Source: Polaribacter sp. Hel1_85 (GTDB taxonomy: Bacteria > Bacteroidota > Bacteroidia > Flavobacteriales > Flavobacteriaceae). Taken from it: 64,000 nt of DNA. This document shows, piece by piece, positions 1 to 8,956 of the stretch. The position numbers and the translations under genes are program-made. Numbering within the stretch: position 1 is the stretch's first letter; the number at the start of each line of letters is the position of its first letter. The stretch is from assembly GCF_000766795.1 (NCBI RefSeq), contig NZ_JPDS01000002.1:67001-131000 (forward strand), written 5' to 3'. The notes under the pieces were generated by a model. That model did not search any database. It saw only the letters and a list, made by a program, of their open reading frames with translations, and was not told the DNA's origin.

Positions 1-1
1 T

Positions 2-1462
2 CATTTAGTAGCTGATAGTAATTCAGGTTTCCAAGGAGACGAGCTACTTCATATTGAAACAGGAAATCATCTTGCATTTGGATTTATGGAATTTCCACCA
101 TTAATTGGGTTATTAGCATTTATCCAAAACTTATTTCAATCTGAATCAGTTTTTGTACATCACATATTTTCTCATATCGCTGCAATTTTAATACTCATTT
201 TTGTTTCCAAAATTGTCGTTGAATTAGGCGGAAAGACAAAGTCTGTTTTTATAGTTTTATTATGTATCATAGTAGCACCAGCCTTTGGACGTACTCAACA
301 ATTATTTCAACCAGTGATATTTGGTCAATTATTTTGGGTAGTAAACTTTTTCTTTCTGACTAAATATATTAAAAATCTAGACCAAAAATATTTATGGTTG
401 CTTACCATTGGTGCTGCATTGGCTTTTTTGACTAAATATGATGCTGTATTCTTTATTTTCGGAGTTTCGTCCTTATTGTTTTTTAAATCAACAAGAAAAG
501 CACTATTAAAACACGGTTTTTGGTGGAATATTATTGCTTTTATCCTTTTAATAAGTCCAAATATTATTTGGCAAATTGTTAATGACTTCCCTGTTCTGAA
601 AATGTTTAACAGGCTTTATGAAACCCAGCTGGATAAACAAACATATTTCGAAGTTTTACAGGACTTTTTTATGGCTTTGAATCCTTTAACATTGCCTATT
701 AGTGTTGCAGCAGTTATTTCAACGTTTCATTATTCAATGAAAGCTTATAGACCATTGATATTATCAATCCTACTATCCGCTATTTTCTTGGTATTTAGCG
801 AAGGAAAAGCATATTATTTTTATCCTATTGCTTTGACCATTTTACCATTTGGCGGTATCTTTTGGGAAAATATTATTTTAGCAAAAAGAAAATGGTTGAT
901 GTATCCAATAGCAATTATTCTTTTTGTTGGAGTTTTATTAATTCCATTTGGAATGCCTGTATTTAAGTTAGAAACTTATTTAAAAAACGACTATGCATAT
1001 GAAAATAGAGAAGTTGTAAATGGTGGCCAATTCAATGTCAGATTTAATGAAAGATATTCAAAAGAAAAGTGGGCTATTACGCTAAAGGAATTGGAAAATG
1101 TATATGACAGTATTCCAGATAAAGAAAAAGAAAACACTATTATTTGGGGCAAACATTACGCTCAAACAGGCGCTGTTAATTTATTCAAAGAACAGTATAA
1201 TCTACCAAAAGCATATTCATTACACGGTAGTTTCTATAATTGGGTTCCAAAAGGAGAAATGCCAAATGTAACGATAGCCTTAAGTTATAATTCTGGAGAT
1301 TTTTTTCAAGGATATTTTGATGAAGTAGTTAAGGTAAAAATAATTTATAATCCCTATTCGGAAAATGAAGAAGAATTATATCAGTTCATTTACATTTGTA
1401 AAAAACCCAAACAATCATTTGATGAATTAAAAGAATTATTTAAAAATAGAATATTTGAGTAA
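2..1462 (+). CDS. GT39-type membrane glycosyltransferase, 5' end outside window
   Basis: The reading frame is open back to the first bases of the window, so the true start lies upstream; the first ATG at 86 is internal. The residues before it include a DELLHIE stretch followed by EFPPLI, which resembles the first periplasmic loop of GT39/PMT-like (ArnT/dolichyl-phosphate-mannose type) transferases, where acidic residues are catalytic. About eight hydrophobic membrane segments follow, then a soluble C-terminal domain of about 150 residues. By family it would move a sugar from a polyprenyl-phosphate donor to a protein or lipid on the outer face of the inner membrane. Donor and acceptor cannot be read from the sequence. 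Confidence 0.75.
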   Translation, partial: HLVADSNSGFQGDELLHIETGNHLAFGFMEFPPLIGLLAFIQNLFQSESVFVHHIFSHIAAILILIFVSKIVVELGGKTKSVFIVLLCIIVAPAFGRTQQLFQPVIFGQLFWVVNFFFLTKYIKNLDQKYLWLLTIGAALAFLTKYDAVFFIFGVSSLLFFKSTRKALLKHGFWWNIIAFILLISPNIIWQIVNDFPVLKMFNRLYETQLDKQTYFEVLQDFFMALNPLTLPISVAAVISTFHYSMKAYRPLILSILLSAIFLVFSEGKAYYFYPIALTILPFGGIFWENIILAKRKWLMYPIAIILFVGVLLIPFGMPVFKLETYLKNDYAYENREVVNGGQFNVRFNERYSKEKWAITLKELENVYDSIPDKEKENTIIWGKHYAQTGAVNLFKEQYNLPKAYSLHGSFYNWVPKGEMPNVTIALSYNSGDFFQGYFDEVVKVKIIYNPYSENEEELYQFIYICKKPKQSFDELKELFKNRIFE

Positions 1463-1545
1463 AAAAAACGGCACATAACAATATACCCTATGAAAAGTAC
1501 TAGCTCAGTCCTTCAAAGTTAATATTTTAATTTAATTACCTCATA

Positions 1546-2145
1546 ATGATTGTTTTGGGCTGTTTAAATGTTGACAATTTACTCTTGAAAAAATTTCTAT
1601 CAGATATACATAAAGTAAATGATAAAATTCTTGATGAATATATATCATATTGGACTGAATACTCAATACCAAAAAAAACGATAATTACTGAATGTGGCAG
1701 AACTGAACGTTATTTATATTTTGTGAAAGATGGAATTCAAAAGTCATACTACTTAAATGAAGGTAAACAACACGTGATGTTTTTTGCCTATGCACCTTCA
1801 TTTAGCGGAATAGTAGAATCTTTTTTTACACAAACACCTTCCAAATACTATCTTGAAACGATTACAGATAGCACTTTCTTACGAATACCTTACTCTAAAC
1901 ATGCTCAGTTGATAAAAGAACATAGGGAACTTGAAACCTTATTTAGAATTATCACAGAACAGTTCTTAATTGGTATAATCGAAAGACTTCATCAATTGAT
2001 GGCTTACAATACCGAAACTCGTTTTAAAAAATTTGTAAAAAGAAGTCCGCATTTGATAAATATGCTTTCACAGAAAGATATTGCTTCATATTTAAGAATC
2101 GACCCTACAAACTACAGTAAATTAATCAATACAGTTAAAATTTAG
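1546..2145 (+). CDS. Crp/Fnr-family transcriptional regulator
   Basis: This 199-residue protein has an N-terminal cyclic-nucleotide-binding-like beta barrel (roughly residues 20 to 120) and a short C-terminal helix-turn-helix (MLSQKDIASYLRIDPTNYSK). It is the small Crp-like type common in Bacteroidetes, which usually lacks the residues needed to bind cAMP. The start at 1546 has no clear ribosome binding site. The next gene encodes a SnoaL-like protein, and a perfect CTTGGT-N4-ACCAAG palindrome lies between them, so the regulator may control that neighbour. The effector is unknown. Confidence 0.75.
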   Translation: MIVLGCLNVDNLLLKKFLSDIHKVNDKILDEYISYWTEYSIPKKTIITECGRTERYLYFVKDGIQKSYYLNEGKQHVMFFAYAPSFSGIVESFFTQTPSKYYLETITDSTFLRIPYSKHAQLIKEHRELETLFRIITEQFLIGIIERLHQLMAYNTETRFKKFVKRSPHLINMLSQKDIASYLRIDPTNYSKLINTVKI

Positions 2146-2150
2146 GGAAT

Positions 2151-2166
2151 CTTGGTTTTTACCAAG
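2151..2166. promoter_or_regulatory. Palindrome CTTGGT-N4-ACCAAG
   Basis: Perfect 6-bp arms around TTTT, right after the Crp-like gene and about 55 bp before the SnoaL-like gene. It could be an operator for the upstream regulator or a weak hairpin. Confidence 0.35.
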
Positions 2167-2218
2167 AATAGAACCTTTAATCTGTTGCAATTTTGTCTCA
2201 TCATAAATTTAAAATAGA

Positions 2219-2674
2219 ATGATGAAATTAATAAAACATGCATTTATTATTGGATTGACCATATTCTCAATCCAAAGCAATGCGCAACAAACTAAAAGCA
2301 CTTCTATGACAAATCAAGAAATTGTAACCAAATTTTTAAATGGGTTTAATAACCCAGAAAAGATTCAAGCGTCTTTGGCTCTATTAGCAGATGATTATAG
2401 GTTTAAAAATCCAATGGTTGAACTCGATTCAAAAGAAGAATTTATTGTATTAGCCAAACAAATTGGTGCTGTAGTTACAGGAATAGAGATTATTAATATT
2501 GCCGAAAACGGAAACTGGATAGCAGTCTTTTATGATTTTACATCATCTGTAAAAGGTCTAGAATCAAACACGGGAACTGAGTGGTTTAGGATTGAAGATG
2601 GGCTTATAAAAGAATCAAACTTGATATATGACACTGCTGAATGGAGAAAATTTTATGCACAAATGAAAGAATAA
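2219..2674 (+). CDS. Secreted SnoaL-like (NTF2-fold) protein
   Basis: This 151-residue protein starts with a signal peptide (residues 1 to about 22, ending SNAQQ). The rest fits the NTF2/SnoaL fold: an N-terminal helix pair with IVTKFLNGFNN, then ADDYRFKNPMVE, and strands ending in EWFRIEDGLIKE. Such proteins are small cone-shaped barrels that act as isomerases, hydrolases or binding proteins. No catalytic set can be named. The signal peptide places it in the periplasm or outside. It follows the Crp-like regulator and precedes a repeat hairpin. Confidence 0.65.
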   Translation: MMKLIKHAFIIGLTIFSIQSNAQQTKSTSMTNQEIVTKFLNGFNNPEKIQASLALLADDYRFKNPMVELDSKEEFIVLAKQIGAVVTGIEIINIAENGNWIAVFYDFTSSVKGLESNTGTEWFRIEDGLIKESNLIYDTAEWRKFYAQMKE

Positions 2675-2677
2675 GAA

Positions 2678-2706
2678 CTACTGCCAACAAAATATAAAAG
2701 CAGTAG
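2678..2706. repeat. Spacer hairpin CTACTGC...GCAGTAG
   Basis: Perfect 7-bp inverted arms directly after the SnoaL-like gene. Its first 14 bases, CTACTGCCAACAAA, recur exactly at 13785-13798 after another short gene. This suggests a dispersed spacer element rather than a chance hairpin. Confidence 0.55.
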
Positions 2707-2924
2707 CATGTTACATAAAACAATGGAGAATAATTTTTTTGTACTCAATTTTACCTAAATCGGTTAGATAAGGATATAACATAAATAATAAATTATTAGA
2801 TAGATCCTTACCTATCAATTTTTAATTAGTAAACTTGTCTTAATACTTATTTTTTGTAATTAACTAAAGTGAATGTACTTCAATTTAGTTTTTTTTAATT
2901 TCACCGAATCTAAAAAGTAATAAA

Positions 2925-3806
2925 ATGAGTTCATTATATAAATCTGAAAAAGGAAAAAATGAAATTTTAAACCTTTATGATGAAAAATTAAAAGAATTGA
3001 ATATTGAATATCAATACAAAACCGTTGATACAAAATATGGACAAACAAATATTATCATTAGTGGAGATGATAAAAATCCACCAATTATATTAGTTCATGG
3101 TTCTAATGGTTGTGCACCAATAGCTCTAGAAACATATCCTAATTTACGCAGGAATTTTAGAGTTTATGCCATTGATGTTTTGGCTCAACCAAACAAAAGT
3201 GCTGAAACAAGATTGAATATGAAAGATGATTCTTATGGGAAATGGATAAATGAAGTAATTGATTCTCTAAAAATTGAAAATGTTATTATGGCAGGTTTTT
3301 CTTTTGGAGGATTAGTAATATTAAAAACTCTTGAATTTAATGAAAGTAAAATCAAAGAAGTTTATTTGTCTGCACCTGCTTATATTGTTAATGGAAATCC
3401 GCTCAAAGCTTTATTCAAAATATTTATTCCAATGAAAAGATATATGAAAACGGAGAAAGTTAAATATGTTGAGAAATTTTTATCAGAAATTTTCACCGAA
3501 CGTGATGAGTTTGCAGTAAAATATTTATCAAAAATTTTCTTACATTTTAAAATGGATTTTACACCTGTACCAGTAATAAAAAAGATAAAAGCTAATTCAA
3601 TAAAAACACCGATAACATTATTTGCTGGAAAAAATGACATACTTTTTCCTGGAAATAAAATGATTAAAAGAGCAAAAAAGATATTTCCAACTTTAATAAG
3701 TGTAGCGCTAATTGAAGATTCTAAACACGTTCAAAGCAAGAAAGAAAACGAATTGATTGAAAAAATAATATTAGAAGATAACGGGCTTCCACATAATATC
3801 ATGTAA
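2925..3806 (+). CDS. Alpha/beta hydrolase
   Basis: This 293-residue protein has a standard alpha/beta-hydrolase fold. The oxyanion-hole region is LVHGSNG (residues 57-62), the nucleophile elbow is GFSFGG with Ser126, and the likely acid and base are Asp238 (GKNDILF) and His268 (SKHVQ). There is no signal peptide, so it is probably cytoplasmic. The substrate is unknown; family members include esterases and C-C bond hydrolases. It stands alone, with 250 bp of AT-rich DNA before it and a degenerate CCAAATC-type palindrome after it. Confidence 0.8.
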   Translation: MSSLYKSEKGKNEILNLYDEKLKELNIEYQYKTVDTKYGQTNIIISGDDKNPPIILVHGSNGCAPIALETYPNLRRNFRVYAIDVLAQPNKSAETRLNMKDDSYGKWINEVIDSLKIENVIMAGFSFGGLVILKTLEFNESKIKEVYLSAPAYIVNGNPLKALFKIFIPMKRYMKTEKVKYVEKFLSEIFTERDEFAVKYLSKIFLHFKMDFTPVPVIKKIKANSIKTPITLFAGKNDILFPGNKMIKRAKKIFPTLISVALIEDSKHVQSKKENELIEKIILEDNGLPHNIM

Positions 3807-3853
3807 AAAAGTTCAAATAATTCTAAAATCGAAAGGTTTATGCGTGTATGCAA

Positions 3854-3880
3854 AATCACCTAATCTTTTGATTTGACTTT
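3854..3880. repeat. Degenerate CCAAATC/GATTTGG palindrome, copy 1
   Basis: CACCTAATCTTTTGATTTGA is a decayed version of the element at 22261-22286 (CCGCCAAATC, TTTTT, GATTTGGC). A third copy is at 18811-18834. All three lie in spacers after single genes. Confidence 0.5.
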
Positions 3881-3963
3881 TAGATGAATATTAAAAAAAA
3901 ACTTTGACTTGGGGTAAGTCTGAAAAGACATCGATTAACACCAACTCTAATTCTCTTATTTAG

Positions 3964-4245
3964 ATGTTTGTTATAGTAAAGGTAATGTATTTGATGACAA
4001 TAAATAAATTGAAAATAAAAACAATAACACTACTAGTTTTACTTGCAATTTCAACAAACTTTTTTGCTCCATCCAATACAGAGGTTTTTTTATTGGATAT
4101 AGTAAAGTATAATAACAAAATGGAATTGATAAATCTTAAAAATATTTCAAATAATGACGGTTATGATAACCAACCTTCATTTTATGACAATAATACTATT
4201 CTCTTCTACAAGAAACAAACTGATATTAAAAGTTATTATATATAA
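3964..4245 (+). pseudogene. Truncated N-terminus of a PD40/TolB-like exported protein
   Basis: The frame encodes a signal-anchor start and then residues like the N-terminus of PD40-type proteins: LKNISNNDGYDNQPSFYD, a short run, then QTDI. In intact relatives this is the first propeller blade of a protein of 250 residues or more. Here a stop comes after 93 codons, and the next ORF starts with its own lipoprotein signal, so this is most likely a remnant. It sits at the head of a run of three intact PD40 lipoproteins, which suggests duplication followed by loss. A short expressed peptide cannot be excluded. Confidence 0.55.
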
Positions 4246-4262
4246 TAGTTGACATTAAGAAT

Positions 4263-5156
4263 ATGAATAAACTCAAAATCATCTTACTATTTACAATTGT
4301 CATTTTGAGTTGTAAAAATGAAAACAATAATACAAAAATGAAATTTTTAGCCGACCAAATTCCGAATAACATACCTTTTGAATTCAAGCAAAATTTAGTT
4401 CCTGAAAATAAACTTATTCATAAAGGAATATTTAGCCCTAACTTAAAAGAATATTATTATACTATTTCGGATAATAGCTTTGAGAAATTTGAAGTTTTCG
4501 TAATAAAAAATAAAAACGGAAATTGGTCTGAACCAAATAAAGCATTTTTCAACAGTAAATATAACGAACACGGAATGAGTTTTTCGCCTGATGGAAATTC
4601 TATCTATTTTAGTTCAACAAGACCGACAAATATTAAAGGTATTTTTAATACTTGGCATATTTGGAAATCTAACAAAGTTAAGGGAGAATGGAAAGAGCCT
4701 GTTTTTGTTGATATCCCAAACTTAAGAGACAAATTAGTTTCGCATCCTACAATTACAAATTCGGAAACTCTATATTTTCACACAAGTAATTTGGATTATA
4801 GCGGAATGGATATTTATCATTCAAAAAAAGTGAACGGTAAATTTGAAAATGCAGAAAAAACTACAATCTCTATGAATTCCAAAATAGGAAAATGCACACC
4901 ATATGTTTCGCCAAAAGAAGACTATTTAATTTTTGCATCAATTGGAGACGAACTCGACTTAATGATTAGCTATAATGATGGAAAAGGTGGATGGATAAAT
5001 ACAAAAAAACTGAATGATAAAATCAATAATAAGGGACAAGGAAATCCATATATAACACCTAATGATAAGTTTCTTTTTTTTACGACTGGAGGACATTTAG
5101 GAAAAGATTGGAAAGTAAAATGGGTGAATATAGAATCTGAAATAAACAATAACTAA
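4263..5156 (+). CDS. PD40 beta-propeller lipoprotein
   Basis: This 297-residue protein has a lipoprotein signal with lipobox VILSC (Cys17). It then carries repeated PD40/WD40-like blades, such as FSPDGNSIYFSSTRP near residue 107 and later blades with YVSPKEDYLIFAS and YITPNDKFLFFTTGG. PD40 repeats fold as TolB-like propellers that usually bind proteins or glycans; no enzyme motif is visible. It is probably anchored in the outer or inner membrane facing the periplasm. It is the first intact member of a tandem paralogous group (others at 5252 and 7044). The substrate or partner is unknown. Confidence 0.75.
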   Translation: MNKLKIILLFTIVILSCKNENNNTKMKFLADQIPNNIPFEFKQNLVPENKLIHKGIFSPNLKEYYYTISDNSFEKFEVFVIKNKNGNWSEPNKAFFNSKYNEHGMSFSPDGNSIYFSSTRPTNIKGIFNTWHIWKSNKVKGEWKEPVFVDIPNLRDKLVSHPTITNSETLYFHTSNLDYSGMDIYHSKKVNGKFENAEKTTISMNSKIGKCTPYVSPKEDYLIFASIGDELDLMISYNDGKGGWINTKKLNDKINNKGQGNPYITPNDKFLFFTTGGHLGKDWKVKWVNIESEINNN

Positions 5157-5251
5157 TGCCAACACTATGTCTGATTAAATGCCTGTTTTTAGCAAGTTTA
5201 CAACGAGAATGATTGTAATTAAGTATCGCCAATAATTAAAAAAGTTCTAAC

Positions 5252-6148
5252 ATGAAAAAAGCGTATTTTATTTTAATACTTGTATTCGCACTATTATCAA
5301 ACGCCTGTAATACTAAAAAACAATTATCAAAAGAAAGCGATTCTCCAACTACAGAAAACCTCTATTTTGGACAAAAACCACCAGGTTTAATTCCAGAATT
5401 TTTTGCTCCTGGAATTGTTAGGAATGCATCGAATATTTCTTTTTCTCCTAATTTAGATGAAGTATATTTTTCGGCTAGTAAAAAAGATGAAAAAATATCT
5501 ATCTATTTCTCAAAACTTAAAGGTAATAAATGGACTCCCGTTAAAAGAGCAAATTTTACCAACGGAGGGAAGAATGAGGAATTATATCCATTCGTTAGCC
5601 CTATTAACAAAAGGATTTACTTCACAGCTTTGGATTCTATTTTTTCGGATGAGAAAATTTGGTACATAAACCGTTTAGAGGATTCCTGGAGTGATGCAAT
5701 ACAACTTAATTCACCTATTAATGATGACATAGTATTTTATATTAATCAAGCTAAAAACGGAGGCCTTTTTTATACAAGTATTTCAAATGGAAAAATGTAC
5801 TATGCACCTAATATAAACGGTGAATTTCCCGAAGTACAGGAAATTGAACTTGAATTTGGTCATCACGGGTTTATTTCTCCATCTCAAGATTATTTGCTGG
5901 TACAGGATCGAAACAAACAAAATGAAAAAAGAAAAGACCTCGATATTTATGTCTGCTTTAAGGATAAAGACGGGACATGGACAAAACCAATTAGCTTAGG
6001 AAATGAAATAAATTCTAATTTTAACGAAGGGAGTCCGAGTATCACGCCAGATGGCAAATATTTGTTTTTTGGCAGAGACGAAGAAAATGGGACAGGAAAT
6101 TTGTATTGGGTGAGCACAGAAATTATAGAAAAAGTTAGACCAAAATAA
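5252..6148 (+). CDS. PD40 beta-propeller lipoprotein
   Basis: A 298-residue paralogue of the neighbouring PD40 lipoproteins, with lipobox LLSNAC (Cys19). Early residues [12 protein letters not shown] match the start of the 7044 protein (TIPKLFAPSIV). Blade motifs include [30 protein letters not shown] and [18 protein letters not shown]. It is predicted to be a membrane-anchored periplasmic propeller. Spacing of 95 bp from the previous gene leaves room for its own promoter, and that spacer begins TGCCAACA, as in other spacers of this region. Function is not assigned. Confidence 0.75.
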   Translation: MKKAYFILILVFALLSNACNTKKQLSKESDSPTTENLYFGQKPPGLIPEFFAPGIVRNASNISFSPNLDEVYFSASKKDEKISIYFSKLKGNKWTPVKRANFTNGGKNEELYPFVSPINKRIYFTALDSIFSDEKIWYINRLEDSWSDAIQLNSPINDDIVFYINQAKNGGLFYTSISNGKMYYAPNINGEFPEVQEIELEFGHHGFISPSQDYLLVQDRNKQNEKRKDLDIYVCFKDKDGTWTKPISLGNEINSNFNEGSPSITPDGKYLFFGRDEENGTGNLYWVSTEIIEKVRPK

Positions 6149-6299
6149 CAAGATATATCAAGAGCCTCAAAACAGAAAAAGAGAATATTACGATCGCTTT
6201 AAATGAAGATGAAAGTAATTAACGAACAACAATCGACAGTAATCACAATGAAAAAATCTCCACTTTTAAAAGTTGTTAAACTAGAAAATATAATTAAGA

Positions 6300-7001
6300 A
6301 TGATGAAGAACATAAATAAGATAATATTTCTTTCTCTTTTGATTACACCCCATTTAGGAATTTCCCAAGAAAAAGAAGTTCCTTCATTGTTACAAGGTGT
6401 TACATTGAAAAATAGCGAGACTAAAAAGTCACCCATTCCGATTGAGACAATGTTTGGCAATGAAAAAATCAATTATCTCTCCATAGTTAATTTTCGTCTA
6501 GGAGAAAACAGTCGATTCGGATATTTTGGAGTAATGACACTATCAATCCCTTATCAAAATAATGATGGATTTAATGAATTAGTCTTTTCCAATGCCATAA
6601 CGTATAGATTAAACAATAAACTATTTGTCACAAGTGGATTACAATATCATTTTTTAAAAGGGATTGTGCCATATTCTGGCATTCAATTTTTGTCGGCAAA
6701 TCCCAAGTGGTTGTTTGTGATAAGTCCGAGTATTGCCTTTTTACCAAATACTAGTTTTCAAAGTGTAGGCATTATCGAGTACAAGCCTAAACTTTCAAAA
6801 AAGTTAAGACTGTATACAAGATTCCAAGGTGTTTATAATTTAAATTTAGAAAATGGTCTCCATGAACGAAGTCTAGTTTACCTAAGAACAGGGATAACTC
6901 TTAAAAGAACAAGTTTAGGTTTTGGGTTCAATTTGGATTTCTATGGTCTGAGTAAAACGAAACATCAAAATCTAGGTATCTTTATACATCGTTTATTCTA
7001 A
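6300..7001 (+). CDS. Predicted outer-membrane beta-barrel protein
   Basis: This 233-residue protein has an N-terminal signal peptide (cleavage near residue 22, after GISQ). It then shows alternating polar and hydrophobic strands typical of a small barrel, for example FGYFGVMTLSIPYQ, LFVTSGLQYHF and TSLGFGFNLDFYGL, ending in an aromatic residue (HRLF). It resembles uncharacterised Bacteroidetes barrel families (possibly DUF6268-like, not verified). It lies between two PD40 lipoproteins, so it could be a membrane partner for them. No enzymatic motif is visible. Confidence 0.55.
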   Translation: MMKNINKIIFLSLLITPHLGISQEKEVPSLLQGVTLKNSETKKSPIPIETMFGNEKINYLSIVNFRLGENSRFGYFGVMTLSIPYQNNDGFNELVFSNAITYRLNNKLFVTSGLQYHFLKGIVPYSGIQFLSANPKWLFVISPSIAFLPNTSFQSVGIIEYKPKLSKKLRLYTRFQGVYNLNLENGLHERSLVYLRTGITLKRTSLGFGFNLDFYGLSKTKHQNLGIFIHRLF

Positions 7002-7043
7002 AATATCATCATTCAATAATAAGTTTTAAATAATAAAATAGTT

Positions 7044-7970
7044 ATGTATAAAATTGTATCGATTATATTAATCTCAGGTCTTTTAACCAGCTGTAGTATC
7101 AAAAAATCAGTTTCGTATTTCGATCAAGAGCCCCCTATTACAATACCAAAATTGTTTGCGCCGTCCATAGTGAATACAGAAAGTATTGAACTTAACATTG
7201 TTTTTAATCATGACTATACAGAGATGTTTTTTTCCAGAATTGTAAACAACAGTTTTGTAATCCATCATTCAGAAAGGATTGATGGGGAATGGTCTGCTAT
7301 CAAACCTTTAAAAATGTATCCTGACAATGTCTTATTTTCTGTTGCTTGTGACCCCACAATTACCAAAGATGGAAAGACCATGTATTTTCTTGGTGTTGAT
7401 CCAAAACATTATAATAATGATATTACTAGACAAGAGTTGTATGCAATACCTCCTGACATTTACAGAAGTAAAAAAGTAAATGGTAAATGGCAATTGGCAT
7501 CTAAAGTAGATTTTTCCGTTTCAACTGAATCTTACGAAACTTACCCTGTAGTCACAGCTGATGGCAGTTTGTATTTTCGTTCGAATAGACCAAGTAATAA
7601 AAGAGGAATGAACACCTATCGCGCGCAATACATTGGGAATGGTGCATTTGAAACTCCTAAAATTGTTGAACCTACATCAGAAAAAAATGAGCTCATAGTT
7701 TATGTTTCTCCAAATGAAGCCTATGCCATAACGAATGACCAAAGCAAATTTCAAATCACCTTTAATGAGAATGGTAAATGGACAAAACCGAAAGAAATAC
7801 CATTAGATTATGAAAAGAATTGGAAATATTATTGCCCATACATGTCTTCTGGAGGAAAATATTTCATCTACTCAAGACGATACAATCATCCTGAAAAAAA
7901 AGGATGGGCAGGTGTGGAAAAAGGAGAAGTGTATTGGGTAAGTGCAGAAGTGCTATTTGATTTAAAATAG
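7044..7970 (+). CDS. PD40 beta-propeller lipoprotein
   Basis: The 308-residue third intact PD40 lipoprotein in the run, with lipobox LLTSC (Cys17). Its mature part begins like the 5252 protein (FDQEPPITIPKLFAPSIV). Blades include DPTITKDGKTMYFLG, YPVVTADGSLYFRSNRPS and YMSSGGKYFIYSRR, and the end KGEVYWVSAEVLFD matches the end of the 5252 protein ([11 protein letters not shown]). The pair therefore arose by duplication. Role unknown; a binding or scaffold function is more likely than catalysis. Confidence 0.75.
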   Translation: MYKIVSIILISGLLTSCSIKKSVSYFDQEPPITIPKLFAPSIVNTESIELNIVFNHDYTEMFFSRIVNNSFVIHHSERIDGEWSAIKPLKMYPDNVLFSVACDPTITKDGKTMYFLGVDPKHYNNDITRQELYAIPPDIYRSKKVNGKWQLASKVDFSVSTESYETYPVVTADGSLYFRSNRPSNKRGMNTYRAQYIGNGAFETPKIVEPTSEKNELIVYVSPNEAYAITNDQSKFQITFNENGKWTKPKEIPLDYEKNWKYYCPYMSSGGKYFIYSRRYNHPEKKGWAGVEKGEVYWVSAEVLFDLK

Positions 7971-8034
7971 AGTCTTAACAGGAATTGAAAACAATTCATC
8001 ACAAATCAATACTTAACTGAACAATCTAGTGTTC

Positions 8035-8135
8035 TTAATGCTCTTGAATATCTAAAGTATAGTTATTTTCATATAACAAATTCAATCGCTTTTTTTACAT
8101 TTTCGAGTCCCAATCCTTTTATTTTATTTTTATCA
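8035..8135 (-). pseudogene. Remnant of a LytS-type histidine kinase C-terminus
   Basis: On the minus strand the frame reads KIKGLGLENVKKAIEFV, then after a one-base frameshift YENNYTLDIQEH and a stop. This matches the last part of the ATPase domain of LytS/YpdA-like kinases (G-x-GL-x-N-V-x-K-R-L, then Y-x-N-x-Y). Only about 32 codons survive, and the conserved Arg-Leu after the lysines is altered. It lies next to a decayed XRE gene in the only part of the first 22 kb with recognisable minus-strand coding signal. Confidence 0.5.
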
Positions 8136-8187
8136 CTTTGGGTTCTCTCTAATGATTATTCTGGGACTGATTTATAATTTTATATTA

Positions 8188-8354
8188 AAAGTCATCTCCT
8201 TAAAGATTTAAAGCCCGAAAAAAAAGTCTTCTAAACACGTTTGTCTTATGTTTCTTGTGTATTCATCAATAGTCAAATAACTTTTGTCCATTTTTTCAGC
8301 AAATAAAGTCTGAAAAATTTATTTGTCTTTTAAAACTTCATTAATTCGGTTCAT
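8188..8354 (-). pseudogene. Decayed XRE-family helix-turn-helix regulator
   Basis: From an ATG at 8354 the minus strand reads MNRINEVLKDK, a stop, then IFQTLFAEKMDKSYLTIDEY and TRNIRQTCLEDFFFGL, another stop and IFKEM. This follows the layout of short XRE regulators (M-N-R-I-K-E-V-L, then Q-T-x-L-A-E-x-x-x-K-S-Y and R-Q-P-S-L-E). Two in-frame stops make a functional product unlikely. Confidence 0.5.
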
Positions 8355-8956
8355 TTTAAACCTTATTTATAATTCGGCAGAATGATACCAAAAACCATTG
8401 TATTCTCATGGAAATGTTCATTGAAACATAAAGCGTTGTTATGAAAAGGTAAGCTCTTTTCATCGCGTATGGTACAAGCAAAATGAAATGGACTAGACCA
8501 TCTGGTTGGCTTTTCCGAGCTTGTGTACAACAAAGGTATAAAAGCAATGGCGGTTTGGGAGTACTTTCAAACCGAATTGCTTTTTTTAAATGTCTTCCTA
8601 TTCTTAAGGTAAGTATATTCAATCAGCTACTGCTGTTATACTAAACGTTAAAGCATCATTCTCCACTTAAAGAAACTCTATTTGTTCCTGAAACAAACCG
8701 TAGAATTATTAGTGTGAATTTATATCTTCTTCATAGGAAGAGAGGTTTTGAAATTTACTTCAAATAAAGCCACCTCTGCTGAGTAGTATTCCGCAAAATC
8801 AGGTGGCCTGATATCTTGGAATCAAGACACGATCATTAAGTCGAATCCGCTAATGATTAGTGAATAAAAAAAATAAGCTTATAACTTAAGTGAACAATTT
8901 TATTTGTCCAATAGCTTTCCTTTGCAATAAAATAAAGCAAATAAAAAGTTATAAAA
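8355..8956. other. Gene-free spacer with a 7-bp hairpin
   Basis: No convincing gene is seen on either strand. Open stretches exist but show no family signal. GCCACCT at 8769-8775 and AGGTGGC at 8801-8807 form a perfect 7-bp inverted repeat with a 25-base loop. The last 70 bases are AT-rich and probably hold the promoter and leader of the acyltransferase gene at 8957. Confidence 0.5.

Noticed and set aside
6249..6320. 23-codon frame starting MKKSPLLKVVKLENIIK before the barrel gene
   Set aside because: Overlaps the real start in another frame and has no support as a gene.
8356..8622. 88-codon minus-strand ORF in the spacer before the acyltransferase gene
   Set aside because: No recognisable motif, odd composition and no context; decayed sequence is more likely.
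8769..8807. GCCACCT/AGGTGGC hairpin as a terminator or riboswitch
   Set aside because: The loop is 25 bases with no T run after it and no known aptamer pattern; kept only as a note.
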